Positions 8,761-17,199 are shown, numbered from the stretch's first letter. The stretch: DNA of 64,000 nucleotides from CBDCKN01 sp965219035 (GCA_965219035.1 CBDCMR010000004.1:1240001-1304000); one strand, 5' to 3'. Notes: generated by a model from the sequence alone, not told the origin. Made by a program: numbers and translations.

Positions 8761-10077
8761 ATGGATCTTCACGTTGGTCGGCACCTCCGGACGGATGAGA
8801 TCGTCGACCTCCTCACGGAAGCGCGGAGTCGCACCCTCCTGCTTGTGAGCACTGTGTCCGACCAGGACCGGCTCGTCCAACACGATCCGCTCATGAGCCC
8901 CATTGTCTGGGACCTCGGGCACATCGGCCACTTCGAGCAGCTCTGGCTGGTGGAGAGCGTCGACGACGGGTCGCAGGGGCTTCATGGCATGTACGATGCG
9001 CTCGAGAATCCCCGGAGTGTGCGATCCGCTCTCCCACTGCCAGGAAATGTCGCATGCCGGGAGTTCCTGGACCGGACCCGCCGCACCGTCGTCGACCGGC
9101 TCCCGGCGCTGGACCTCGAGGGGGATAATCCTCTGATCCGGGATGGCTTCGTCTTCCGCATGGTGCTCCAGCACGAGTATCAGCACAACGAGACGATCCT
9201 CCAGACACTTCAGCTCAAGCGTGGCGACCCGTACCGGCCTCCGGAGCGGTGGCCGGTGCCGGTGCCCCCTGCCGCCCACCCTTTCGGCAACGACGTGATG
9301 GTTCGCTTTCCGGGTGGATGGATTGAGATCGGCACCGACGATCGGAGCACAGCCTACGACAACGAGAGACCCCGGCATAAAGTCGATGTGGCTCCGTTTC
9401 TCATCGACGCTGCTCCGGTGAACGAGGAAGCGTACGGCCGCTTCGTGGCGGCGGGCGGCTACCAGGATCGGGATCACTGGTCGGACCAGGGATGGGCTTG
9501 GCTCCAGAAGTCCGGGGTGGCGGCTCCGAAGCACTGGCGGCGAGAAGGGGAGGGATGGACGGTACTGGTCATGGATCGCGTGCGGCCCCTCGATCCCCGG
9601 CGGCCCGTCTGCCATGTGTGCTTCCACGAGGCGGAGGCGTATGGCCGGTTTGCCGGGAAGCGGCTACCCACCGAGCTCGAGTGGGAGGCGGCCGCGACCT
9701 GGGATCCGGACACCGGGGCGAAGCGTTCCTATCCGTGGGGTGAGGAGCCTCCAACCCCCGAACTGGCGAACATCGACGCGCTCTCGTTCCAGACCGTACC
9801 TATAGGGAGCTACCCGCGCAACGTGTCACCCATAGGCTGCTACGGCATGGTCGGCGACGTCTGGGAGTGGACGTCCTCCGACTTCCGGGCGTACCCTGGA
9901 TACCAGACCTTCCCCTATCCCGAGTACTCGGAGGTGTTCTTTGGGGACGAATACAAAGTTCTGCGCGGTGGCGCGTGGGCCACCCGGGCAGGGGTCATCC
10001 GGGGCACGTTCAGAAACTGGGACTATCCCATCCGCCGCCAGATCTTCAGTGGGCTCCGGTGCGCCCGGGACGGCTGA
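8761..10077 (+). CDS. egtB: Ergothioneine biosynthesis sulfoxide synthase EgtB
   Basis: This 438-residue protein has a DinB-like N-terminal domain with iron-binding histidines (DLGHIGHFEQLWL near residues 50-62, and QHEYQHNET near 135-143). A formylglycine-generating-enzyme sulfatase-modifying fold follows from about residue 175 to the end (FPGGWIEIG, LPTELEWEAA, GDVWEWTSSDF, LRGGAWAT, RNWDYPIRRQIFSGLR). EgtB joins hercynine to a thiol donor with oxygen to form the sulfoxide. The ATG is preceded by ggggag at 8747-8752. egtD follows after 10 bases, and the transporter operon is divergent 167 bases upstream. Confidence 0.92.
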   Translation: MDLHVGRHLRTDEIVDLLTEARSRTLLLVSTVSDQDRLVQHDPLMSPIVWDLGHIGHFEQLWLVESVDDGSQGLHGMYDALENPRSVRSALPLPGNVACREFLDRTRRTVVDRLPALDLEGDNPLIRDGFVFRMVLQHEYQHNETILQTLQLKRGDPYRPPERWPVPVPPAAHPFGNDVMVRFPGGWIEIGTDDRSTAYDNERPRHKVDVAPFLIDAAPVNEEAYGRFVAAGGYQDRDHWSDQGWAWLQKSGVAAPKHWRREGEGWTVLVMDRVRPLDPRRPVCHVCFHEAEAYGRFAGKRLPTELEWEAAATWDPDTGAKRSYPWGEEPPTPELANIDALSFQTVPIGSYPRNVSPIGCYGMVGDVWEWTSSDFRAYPGYQTFPYPEYSEVFFGDEYKVLRGGAWATRAGVIRGTFRNWDYPIRRQIFSGLRCARDG

Positions 10078-10087
10078 GGGCACGTTG

Positions 10088-11050
10088 GTGATCGGGACCG
10101 TGGAGGGCGCTCGTGCCCGCATGTTGGAGGACGCGCAGTCGGGCCTGGCCCAGCCTCAGAAGCAGCTTCCGTCCAAGTACTTCTATGATACCCGGGGCTC
10201 GGAGCTTTTCGAGGCAATCACCGAGCTTCCCGAGTACTACCTGACGCGGTCGGAGCGGCGCCTACTCCATGATGAGGTGGCCGCCTGGGTCACCGACATG
10301 GCTCCGGCCTCCCTCGTGGAGCTGGGCGCCGGAAGCGCTCAAAAAACACGGATCCTCCTATCGGCCATGGTGGACGCCGGACGCGGACGTGCCTATGCGC
10401 CCGTTGACGTCGCGGGGGAGTTTCTCCGCGCGACCGCGAGCGCGCTGAGGGAGGACTACCCTTCGCTGGACATCCGCCCCCAGGTGAAGGACATCACCAC
10501 CCCGCTTGACCTCACCGAAGACCTGCTGTCTCCGGTGCTGTTCGTGCTGCTGGGCAGCACCTTGGGAAATTTCGAGCCTGGAGCCGACGCGGACCTCCTC
10601 AGGAACGTGCAATCATCCATGAAGGAGGGAGATCTCTTCCTGCTGGGCGCCGACCTACGACCAGGACGCGAGAAGAGCGTCGAGTTGCTCGAGGCGGCCT
10701 ACAACGACGCCCAGGGCGTGACCGCTCAGTTCAACCTCAACATCCTCGCGAATCTCAACAGGGAAGTAGGGACGGACTTCGACCTCTCGGCTTTCCGGCA
10801 CGAGGCGTTCTACTTGGACGAGTTTGGGCGCATCGAGATGCACCTCGTCGCTCTGAGCCCGCAGGAAGTGAGAATCCCCGGCGAGGAGCCCGTCCGGATC
10901 GCCGAGGGAGAGTCGATCCGCACGGAGCTGAGCTGCAAGTACGATCGCCCCACCGTGGACGGGTTGTTCGATGAGGCCGGCCTCCGGGTGGACCGGTGGT
11001 GTGACGACGAGGGTGGCCTCTACTCGATGGTGCTGGGATCCCCCGTGTGA
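10088..11050 (+). CDS. egtD: L-histidine N-alpha-methyltransferase EgtD
   Basis: EgtD trimethylates histidine to hercynine, the first step of ergothioneine synthesis. Family motifs are PKQLPSKYFYDTRGSELFE-like at the N-terminus (here QKQLPSKYFYDTRGS), ITELPEYYLTRSERRLL, the SAM motif ELGAGSAQKTR and LLGSTLGNFEP. The reading frame is open far upstream, but that part overlaps egtB. The start is set at GTG 10088, which follows the egtB stop by ten bases and has gaggg just upstream; ATG 10121 is the alternative. The resulting 320 residues match known EgtD length. It is cotranscribed with egtB. Confidence 0.92.
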   Translation: MIGTVEGARARMLEDAQSGLAQPQKQLPSKYFYDTRGSELFEAITELPEYYLTRSERRLLHDEVAAWVTDMAPASLVELGAGSAQKTRILLSAMVDAGRGRAYAPVDVAGEFLRATASALREDYPSLDIRPQVKDITTPLDLTEDLLSPVLFVLLGSTLGNFEPGADADLLRNVQSSMKEGDLFLLGADLRPGREKSVELLEAAYNDAQGVTAQFNLNILANLNREVGTDFDLSAFRHEAFYLDEFGRIEMHLVALSPQEVRIPGEEPVRIAEGESIRTELSCKYDRPTVDGLFDEAGLRVDRWCDDEGGLYSMVLGSPV

Positions 11051-11054
11051 TCCT

Positions 11055-11086
11055 CGCTCGGGCCATAACCGTACCTAAGCCCGGGC
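11055..11086. terminator. Stem-loop after egtD
   Basis: GCTCGGGC at 11055-11062 can pair with GCCCGGGC at 11079-11086 (one G-U pair) around a 16-base loop. It lies between the convergent ends of egtD and egtC. There is no T-run, so intrinsic termination is uncertain. Confidence 0.3.
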
Positions 11087-11106
11087 GCACTAGTGTGGTG
11101 TCCCAG

Positions 11107-11126
11107 AAGTGTCTCGGCCATTCGAG
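11107..11126. repeat. Dispersed 20-base repeat, copy A
   Basis: AAGTGTCTCGGCCATTCGAG here recurs with one mismatch at 16003-16022. Both copies lie downstream of a stop codon and are preceded by ctagtgt-like sequence. No inverted repeat or coding frame is evident. Confidence 0.5.
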
Positions 11127-11210
11127 CACCGATGCGTCCGGCCCGCGTCCCGGATCCCGGGGCTCCGCACGCATCCATTACTTTGTTCGATCACTGGTGT
11201 CAAGTATCTG

Positions 11211-11957
11211 TCACAGAACGAGTTGCAGGACCTGGTCTGTTTCAACCGGATTCCACGACCCGTCGTCGTCCAGGCGCTCGGAGGCCAGGAGGGTGCCGGC
11301 TGGCGCCATGGGGTGACCGGATGCGAAGTACAGCGAGTTCGTGTCCTCGACCGAGGCGGTCCGGAGGGCGGCAAGACCCTGGCCGTCGGCCAGGACCATG
11401 GTCAGCTGGGTCTGGTGATCGGTCCGGAGGACGTCCACCACTACGGTCCGCACGTGCTCCAGTGCACCCGCGAGCGAGGCGCCGTCCCTGAGAGCTGAGA
11501 CCGCGAGCAGAAAGAGAGTCTCGCTGTCTGATGAGCCCCTGAGCTCCCCGTATAGGTCGTCGGGAAGGCCGGACCGAAGGGTGCGCATGTAGCTTGCTCG
11601 GAAGTCCTCCACGAAGCCGTTCAGGATGAAGCTCCAGCGCCCATGGGTTAAGGGCACGTTGCCGCTGTCGTCCACCCGGATCTCCGGCGTGGCGTTCCTG
11701 ACCGCTGCGAGGATCATCGGGGACGTACTGGACTCGAGGACACCCCGCAGCTCTCCGTCCTGCCAGATGGGCCGGGATCCTCCAACGCGTACCGGCGTGT
11801 GATCGCGATACCAGACGACCCCGTATCCGTCGGCGTTGACGCTCCCGTGAATCAGCTCCTGCGGCAGGTAGCTCTGCTCATAGAGCGAGTGGCTTCCACC
11901 GAAGACCAGCGCGTCGGCCTCCAGGGGAGCTCCCAGGTACGCGGTGAGCCGGCACAC
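11211..11957 (-). CDS. egtC: Class II glutamine amidotransferase EgtC
   Basis: EgtC hydrolyses the gamma-glutamyl group from the gamma-glutamylcysteinyl-hercynine sulfoxide intermediate. After GTG 11957 the protein begins M-C-R-L-T-A-Y-L-G, placing the N-terminal nucleophile at Cys2. It continues with the Gln_amidotransf_2 features VNADGYGVVWY and NATPEI, FILNGFVEDF and SDSETLF. Its 248 residues match the EgtC family. It lies on the opposite strand to egtB-egtD and starts two bases after the stop of the PLP dehydratase gene, so those two are translationally close. Its presence implies the gamma-glutamylcysteine (mycobacterial) route rather than the direct cysteine route. Confidence 0.85.
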   Translation of the reverse strand: MCRLTAYLGAPLEADALVFGGSHSLYEQSYLPQELIHGSVNADGYGVVWYRDHTPVRVGGSRPIWQDGELRGVLESSTSPMILAAVRNATPEIRVDDSGNVPLTHGRWSFILNGFVEDFRASYMRTLRSGLPDDLYGELRGSSDSETLFLLAVSALRDGASLAGALEHVRTVVVDVLRTDHQTQLTMVLADGQGLAALRTASVEDTNSLYFASGHPMAPAGTLLASERLDDDGSWNPVETDQVLQLVL

Positions 11958-11959
11958 GG

Positions 11960-12934
11960 TCAGTGCTCGCGTGCGGCGCCGGCCAGAAGGTCCGGCAGAC
12001 GCTCCAGGTCCACGTTGCCGCCGCTGAGCACGGCCACCACGGGCCCCTCGGCCAACGGGATCCTTCCGGCGAGGAGAGCCGCCACTGCTGCTGCGCCCGC
12101 CGGCTCGGCCAGGAGCTTCGTGCGCGCGAGGATGAACGCCATCGCCTCCTGGATCTCCGCGTCGCTCACGAGGACCACGTCCTCCACGAGGCGCCGAACG
12201 ATCTCGAAGTTGAGCTCGCCGGCCATGGGCGCGCCCAGGCCGTCGGCCACCGTGTCAACGCTATCCAGGCGGACGGCCTCGCCCTTGTCCAGGCTTTGCC
12301 GCATGGCGCATGCCCCGTGGGGCTCGACACCGAAGACCCGGGCCGAGGGGCCGAGATTCGCGACGGCCAGGGCCACGCCGGAGATGAGTCCACCGCCCCC
12401 GATGGGCACCACCACCGTGGCGGCGTCGGGAACGTCCTCCATGACCTCGAGCCCGAGCGTGCCTTGGCCGGCCACGATCAGCGGGTCGTCGAAGGCGTGG
12501 AGAAAGGTGAGCCCCCGGTCCTCGGCCACCTCTAGAGCCAGGTCGAAGGCCTCGAAGATGGTCCCCTGGAGAATCACCTTCGCACCGTACCCCTCCGTGG
12601 CCCGGGCCTTGGTCGGCGAGGCGTGGGCGTTCATGACCACGGTAGCGGAGACGCCGGTCCGGGCTGCCGCCCAGGCGACGGCCTGGGCGTGGTTTCCGGC
12701 CGAGATCGTCACCACGCCCCGCTCCCGGGCGGGGTCATCGAGGTGGAGGATGCGGTTCAACGCACCCCGCACCTTGAACGAGCCCGTCTTCTGGAGGTTC
12801 TCGCACTTCAGGAGCACGGGCCGGCCGACAAGCTCCGAGAGCGTGCGGCTCGAAACCGTAGGCGTCCGATGCACCGCGGCGGAGATTCGCGCTCGGGCCG
12901 CGTTCAGGTCATCGATGTGGGGAATCGACGTCAT
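11960..12934 (-). CDS. Fold-type II PLP enzyme, threonine/serine dehydratase family
   Basis: This 324-residue protein has the PLP lysine in KTGSFKVRGALN (about residues 49-60), the asparagine loop SAGNHAQ, the phosphate-binding tetraglycine GGGGL and a C-terminal SGGN. These define catabolic threonine dehydratase/serine racemase-like enzymes without an ACT regulatory domain. It would deaminate threonine or serine by alpha,beta-elimination. It sits two bases upstream of egtC. Because no EgtE C-S lyase is seen here and beta-elimination chemistry is similar, a role in ergothioneine synthesis is possible but speculative. Confidence 0.82.
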   Translation of the reverse strand: MTSIPHIDDLNAARARISAAVHRTPTVSSRTLSELVGRPVLLKCENLQKTGSFKVRGALNRILHLDDPARERGVVTISAGNHAQAVAWAAARTGVSATVVMNAHASPTKARATEGYGAKVILQGTIFEAFDLALEVAEDRGLTFLHAFDDPLIVAGQGTLGLEVMEDVPDAATVVVPIGGGGLISGVALAVANLGPSARVFGVEPHGACAMRQSLDKGEAVRLDSVDTVADGLGAPMAGELNFEIVRRLVEDVVLVSDAEIQEAMAFILARTKLLAEPAGAAAVAALLAGRIPLAEGPVVAVLSGGNVDLERLPDLLAGAAREH

Positions 12935-13041
12935 GGAGGACTGTCAAGAGAAGCCTGAAGCACGGCATAAACTAACGTTGCCCACCCATTGTCCCTTGTG
13001 TACCTTGGCCTCGCAACCCGGTGCTGGTCCGTCCCGCTCGC

Positions 13042-13111
13042 CCGTGAGGCGGCGCCGGGCGCCTTGACGGGGCCTCACGGTAAGGACTGCTTGGGATCAG
13101 GCACGATCCCA
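13042..13111 (+). promoter_or_regulatory. Two consecutive hairpins in the TonB-receptor leader
   Basis: CCGTGAGGC (13042-13050) pairs with GCCTCACGG (13072-13080), enclosing GC-rich sequence. TGGGATC (13092-13098) pairs with GATCCCA (13105-13111) around a six-base loop. Both stems are perfect and lie 35-104 bases before the receptor ATG. They may form an untranslated regulatory RNA. I do not recognise a known riboswitch consensus. Confidence 0.4.
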
Positions 13112-13145
13112 GATGTCCCCTCACCCTTGATCGAGAGGTCGTTTC

Positions 13146-15989
13146 ATGCGCCTGAAGCCTACGATGTGCGCCGTGACGCTGGGGCTCCTTCTGGGTGGGA
13201 CGAGCCCTGCGGCTGCCCAGACCGGAACGCTCTCCGGAACCATCACCGACGCGGAGACGGGCATGCCCCTGGTCAATGCCGGAGTCGAGGTCCTGGGCAG
13301 CGGGACCCTCCTGAGGCTTACCAACGACGCCGGGCGGTTCACCCTCTCCGCACCGGCCGGCACGTATGCGATCATCATCTCGAGCCTCGGGTACCGCGAT
13401 TACCGCCAGGGCGGCGTTTCCATCCGAGCCGGCTCCACCACCACGCTCGACGTGACCATGACGTCCCAGGCCCTGGAGCTCAACGCCATCGTGGTGTCGG
13501 CGTCTCGGAGGGCAGAGAAGAACACGGAAGCGCCCGCCACGACCCACGTGGTCAGCGAAACCGAGATCGCGGAGCGGCCGGCAGTGACTCTCGTGGATCA
13601 CATGAAGGCGGTGCCGGGCGTGGACGTGATCTCACACGGAACGCAGGCCACCAACGTCGTGATTCGGGGCTTCAACAACATCTTTTCCGGGGCCCTCCAC
13701 GCCCTTACCGACAACCGGCTCGCCGGCGTTCCGTCCCTGAGGGTCAACCTCCTCCACTGGGTCCCGATCACCAATGAGGACCTGGAGCGGATCGAGGTCG
13801 TTCTCGGCCCCGGCTCGGCGCTGTACGGTCCCCAGACGGCCAACGGTGTCCTCCACATGATCACCAAGTCGCCCCTCACCAGTCAGGGGACGACGGTCAC
13901 GCTGGCGGCCGGGCCCAGCAAAGACGTGTTCCAGGGCTCGTTCCGAACCGTCCACAAGCTCTCCGACAACTTCGCCTTCAAGATCTCCGGGCTGGCGGTG
14001 GCGGGGAACGAGTGGCGCTTCGTGGATCCGGAGGAGCAGGCGAATCGAGACGCCGCCTTTGACGATCCCGCCGCGTTCATCGCCGAGCGCCTGGCTCGCG
14101 GCCTGACCCAGTCCGACGCGGACGCCGCGCTCGCCAATGTCGGGAATCGGGACTTCGACTTCCAGCGCCAATCCGTGGACGCTCGGGCCGACTGGGCTTT
14201 CGGTGGCGACGGCCGCTTGAGCCTCAACTATGGACTCACCAGCGCGACGGGGATCGAGCTCACCGGGTTGGGCGCGGGGCAGGTCGAGGACTGGAAGTAC
14301 CAGTACTTCCAAACGCGCCTGAACGTGGACCGGCTTTTCGCCCAAGTATATCTGAACACCAGCGACGCGGGCCCCAACAGTTTCCTGCTGCGTGACGGTG
14401 CGCCCCTCGTCGACTTTTCCCGACTCTTCGTCGGGCAGATCCAGCACGGCAGCGATCTCTCCGACGGCAAGTACGACTTCACTTACGGGGTCGACTACTT
14501 CTATACGAACCCGCGGACCGAAGGGACGATCAACGGCCGGAACGAGGACATCGACAACATCACCGAGTTCGGGGCCTACATCCAGTCCAAGACCGAGCTT
14601 CACGAGAAGCTCGACCTGGTGCTCGCCGGCCGGATCGACACCCACTCCGAACTCGACGACAACGTCTTCTCGCCCCGCGCGGCCCTCGTCTTCGAACCGA
14701 AGGAGAACCACAACATCCGCTTCACCTACAACCGCGCCTTCTCGACGCCCAGCACGCTCAACCTGTTTCTGGACATCTCCGCTGGTTCGGCAGGAGCGCT
14801 GGGCCCCCTGGGTTATCGGGTGCGGGCCCAGGGCCCCAACCAGGGCTTCACCTTCAGGAATGCGGACGGAAGCCCGGTCGGGATGCGCTCGCCCTTCAAC
14901 CCGGGCGGTCGGGGACAGCTCCTTCCCGTCGACGCGGCCACGCTCTGGCAGCTCGGTGTCAACTTTCTCGCCGCTCGAGGATCCATCGACGGCGCCACGG
15001 CGGCCTTCCTTGGAAGCCTGAGCCCCTCCAGCACCGACATGGGTATCAACTTCCTGAACGCGAGCACCGGTGTCGTGGCACCTCTGGCCAATGGCTCGAT
15101 ACAGAATGTCGGAAGGCTCAAGGAGGCCACGACGACAACGTTCGAGCTGGGGTATCAGGGCCTCGTCAACAACAAGATCCTCATCGCGGCGGACGTCTGG
15201 TACTCCAAGAAGAAGGACTTCGTCTCGCCGTTGGTCGTCAGGACGCCGCTCTTCCTCCTCGACGGCGGCGACATGATCGATTTCCTGGTGCCCCGACTGA
15301 CCGGGGCCATCATGGCGCAGACGGGTCTCGATGCGATCACGGCCACGGGCCTGGCGCAGGCCCAAGCTGCTCTCCTGGTCAACGGCGGTGACGGAGCGGG
15401 GGGCGAGCAGGGCCTGGAAGATGTCCCCTTGGGTGTGGTCTCGTCCGACGGGGTCGACGCCAGCGCGGCCAACCTACTGTTCACCTACGTGAACGCCGGC
15501 GACTTGGACATGTACGGCGCCGACTTCGCAGTGAAGGCCTTCCTGACCGACGAGTGGACCCTGGCCGCCACGGGATCCTGGGTGAGTGACGACTACTTCG
15601 ACCTCACCGAGAACCCCAGCCTTATCGCTCCCATCGCTCTCAATGCGCCCGCACTCAAAGGCTCGCTCTCGCTGGCGTACCGGAACGCCCGGGCCGGCTT
15701 CAACGCCGAAGTCCGTGTCCGGGCAAACGCCGGATTCCCGGCGGAGTCGGCCGGCTTCACGGGCATCACTTGTGAGACCGGTCTTCCCCCGAACACCCTC
15801 CTCTTCGAGGAGGAGTGCGTGGACGGGTACACCCTGGTGGACGTCACGGCGGGATACAAGATCCCGAACACGCGGGCCACGCTTCAGGTGACGGTCTCGA
15901 ACCTCTTCGATGAGGCGTACCGGAGCTTCGTCGGCGTGCCCGAGATCGGACAGTTTGTGATGGCCCAGGTCAAGTACGACCTGTTCTAG
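13146..15989 (+). CDS. TonB-dependent receptor with N-terminal carboxypeptidase-regulatory-like domain
   Basis: This 947-residue outer-membrane receptor has a signal peptide (1-25, cut near AAAQ), a carboxypeptidase-D regulatory-like beta-sandwich (about 28-110; GTLSGTITDAETGMPLVNA), a TonB-dependent plug (about 120-240; HVVSETEIAERP, IRGFNNIFSG, RIEVVLGPGSALYGP) and a beta-barrel that ends in an aromatic-terminated strand (MAQVKYDLF). These import a scarce ligand with TonB energy. The ligand is unknown, and no SusD-like partner is adjacent. The gene is monocistronic, with a hairpin-rich leader before it and a terminator after it. Confidence 0.9.
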   Translation: MRLKPTMCAVTLGLLLGGTSPAAAQTGTLSGTITDAETGMPLVNAGVEVLGSGTLLRLTNDAGRFTLSAPAGTYAIIISSLGYRDYRQGGVSIRAGSTTTLDVTMTSQALELNAIVVSASRRAEKNTEAPATTHVVSETEIAERPAVTLVDHMKAVPGVDVISHGTQATNVVIRGFNNIFSGALHALTDNRLAGVPSLRVNLLHWVPITNEDLERIEVVLGPGSALYGPQTANGVLHMITKSPLTSQGTTVTLAAGPSKDVFQGSFRTVHKLSDNFAFKISGLAVAGNEWRFVDPEEQANRDAAFDDPAAFIAERLARGLTQSDADAALANVGNRDFDFQRQSVDARADWAFGGDGRLSLNYGLTSATGIELTGLGAGQVEDWKYQYFQTRLNVDRLFAQVYLNTSDAGPNSFLLRDGAPLVDFSRLFVGQIQHGSDLSDGKYDFTYGVDYFYTNPRTEGTINGRNEDIDNITEFGAYIQSKTELHEKLDLVLAGRIDTHSELDDNVFSPRAALVFEPKENHNIRFTYNRAFSTPSTLNLFLDISAGSAGALGPLGYRVRAQGPNQGFTFRNADGSPVGMRSPFNPGGRGQLLPVDAATLWQLGVNFLAARGSIDGATAAFLGSLSPSSTDMGINFLNASTGVVAPLANGSIQNVGRLKEATTTTFELGYQGLVNNKILIAADVWYSKKKDFVSPLVVRTPLFLLDGGDMIDFLVPRLTGAIMAQTGLDAITATGLAQAQAALLVNGGDGAGGEQGLEDVPLGVVSSDGVDASAANLLFTYVNAGDLDMYGADFAVKAFLTDEWTLAATGSWVSDDYFDLTENPSLIAPIALNAPALKGSLSLAYRNARAGFNAEVRVRANAGFPAESAGFTGITCETGLPPNTLLFEEECVDGYTLVDVTAGYKIPNTRATLQVTVSNLFDEAYRSFVGVPEIGQFVMAQVKYDLF

Positions 15990-16002
15990 TGTCCCGTTGC
16001 CA

Positions 16003-16022
16003 AAGTGTCTCGGCCAGTCGAG
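16003..16022. repeat. Dispersed 20-base repeat, copy B
   Basis: AAGTGTCTCGGCCAGTCGAG begins 14 bases after the TonB-receptor stop and matches the copy at 11107-11126 at 19 of 20 positions. Confidence 0.5.
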
Positions 16023-16061
16023 GGCACGGTCGGTAGACATCGGTCGGTGGCGGCTTCAGGT

Positions 16062-16095
16062 GGGGCTCGGGGAAGCGTCTCCGAGCCCCGCTTTG
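16062..16095 (+). terminator. Probable intrinsic terminator after the TonB receptor
   Basis: GGGGCTCGG (16062-16070) pairs perfectly with CCGAGCCCC (16081-16089), followed by gctttgg with a short T-run. It separates the receptor from the thioredoxin-argR unit. Confidence 0.55.
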
Positions 16096-16178
16096 GCATT
16101 GTCGGGAGGAACCGGACGACCCCCTGTCGGTACGAATTGCCGAACCCGGCAGGAGGTAGTGTGTGAGTGAGGTAGTGC

Positions 16179-16646
16179 GTGAATGAGGATCTGAAGGACA
16201 ACCGGGTGACGGTGCGCTGTCCGTTCTGCCTGAAGCTGAACGCGTTGGATCTGAGCAGAGCAGGGGACCGGCCGGCATGTGGCGACTGTGGCAAGCCCAT
16301 GCTTCTGGACAGGCCCGTGAAGGTGACCGCAGAGGACTTCGACCGTACGGTTCTGGGCTCGACGGCACCCGTCCTCGTCGATTTCTACGCGGATTGGTGT
16401 GGGCCGTGCAAGATGGTGGCCCCCCTGGTGGACGAAATCGCCGGTGCGCACACGGGCGAGATGCTGGTGGCCAAGGTGGATACGGATCGGGCCCAGGACA
16501 TCGTCCAACGCCTTGGCATACGAGGAGTCCCGACGTTGATCCTCTTCAAGGGAGGGGAAGAGATGGCGAGGAGCGTCGGCTTCGAGCCCGACAAGGTCCG
16601 GGACATGGTCGAGCAGGCCGTGGGAACGGTGGCGAGCAGTGAGTAA
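16179..16646 (+). CDS. Thioredoxin with N-terminal zinc ribbon (TrxC/Trx2-like)
   Basis: This 155-residue protein has a zinc-ribbon pair CPFC...CGDC (residues about 14-40), as in thioredoxin 2, then a thioredoxin fold with active site WCGPCK (about 72-77) and the cis-proline RGVPT. It is a cytoplasmic disulfide reductase. The start is GTG 16179. The sequence just before it is a 16-base imperfect tandem duplication (16155-16170 and 16171-16186), so the strong AGGAGG at 16151-16156 now lies 22 bases from the start. argR begins inside its last codons (8-base overlap). Confidence 0.88.
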   Translation: MNEDLKDNRVTVRCPFCLKLNALDLSRAGDRPACGDCGKPMLLDRPVKVTAEDFDRTVLGSTAPVLVDFYADWCGPCKMVAPLVDEIAGAHTGEMLVAKVDTDRAQDIVQRLGIRGVPTLILFKGGEEMARSVGFEPDKVRDMVEQAVGTVASSE

Positions 16647-17097
16647 GCAAGAGCGTCAGGCCGTCATCCTGGACCTGGTGAAGTCCAACCGGGTCACCAG
16701 TCATGAGGCCCTGCGGGAGCTTCTGGGAGAGGAAGGGATCCAGGTTACGCAGGCCACACTCTCCCGGGACATCCGGGAGCTCCGCCTCGTCAAGGTCCGG
16801 GGAGCCCAGGGCGTGTCGCACTACCGGCTACCGGAGGCGTGGGAGCACAAGCCTCCTCTCGGCGCCCTGCTCCCCATCCTCTTTCTGTCGGCCGAGGGGA
16901 CGGAGAACCTCGTCGTCATCCGCACCTTGTTGTCGGGTGCCGCCGCCGTGGCCACGGCCATCGACTGGGAGGACTGGCCCGAGGTGATCGGCACCGTGGC
17001 CGGCGAGGACACTATTATCGTGGTGCTCAGGAACCGGAAACATATGCCCACCATCCGTGATCGACTGATAGAAATTGCGGGTGGGGATCCGGGGTGA
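16639..17097 (+). CDS. argR: Arginine repressor ArgR
   Basis: ArgR is the arginine-sensing hexameric repressor of arginine biosynthesis. The 152-residue product has the winged-helix N-terminal domain with the signature TQATLSRDIRELRLVK (about residues 35-50). The C-terminal arginine-binding domain includes GTVAGEDTIIVVLR, whose GEDT-type turn corresponds to the GTxAGDDT motif of the family. The start is GTG 16639, overlapping the thioredoxin end. It is placed directly before argG-argH, its expected targets, with an AT-rich palindrome in between. Confidence 0.9.
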   Translation: MSKQERQAVILDLVKSNRVTSHEALRELLGEEGIQVTQATLSRDIRELRLVKVRGAQGVSHYRLPEAWEHKPPLGALLPILFLSAEGTENLVVIRTLLSGAAAVATAIDWEDWPEVIGTVAGEDTIIVVLRNRKHMPTIRDRLIEIAGGDPG

Positions 17098-17170
17098 GGA
17101 GGCTGAAGAGGCCCCTCCCCCACACACGAGATCCCTGTTTGACATTAGGTTCTTGTTAAGTTTGCGAGAC

Positions 17171-17199
17171 TTGACACCGTCCCATTGCTTCCCCATACT
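17171..17199 (+). promoter_or_regulatory. Sigma70-type promoter for argG-argH
   Basis: TTGACA at 17171-17176 and CATACT at 17194-17199 are separated by 17 bases. The expected transcription start near 17206 coincides with the palindrome at 17208-17232. The region is conspicuously AT-richer than its surroundings. Confidence 0.6.
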
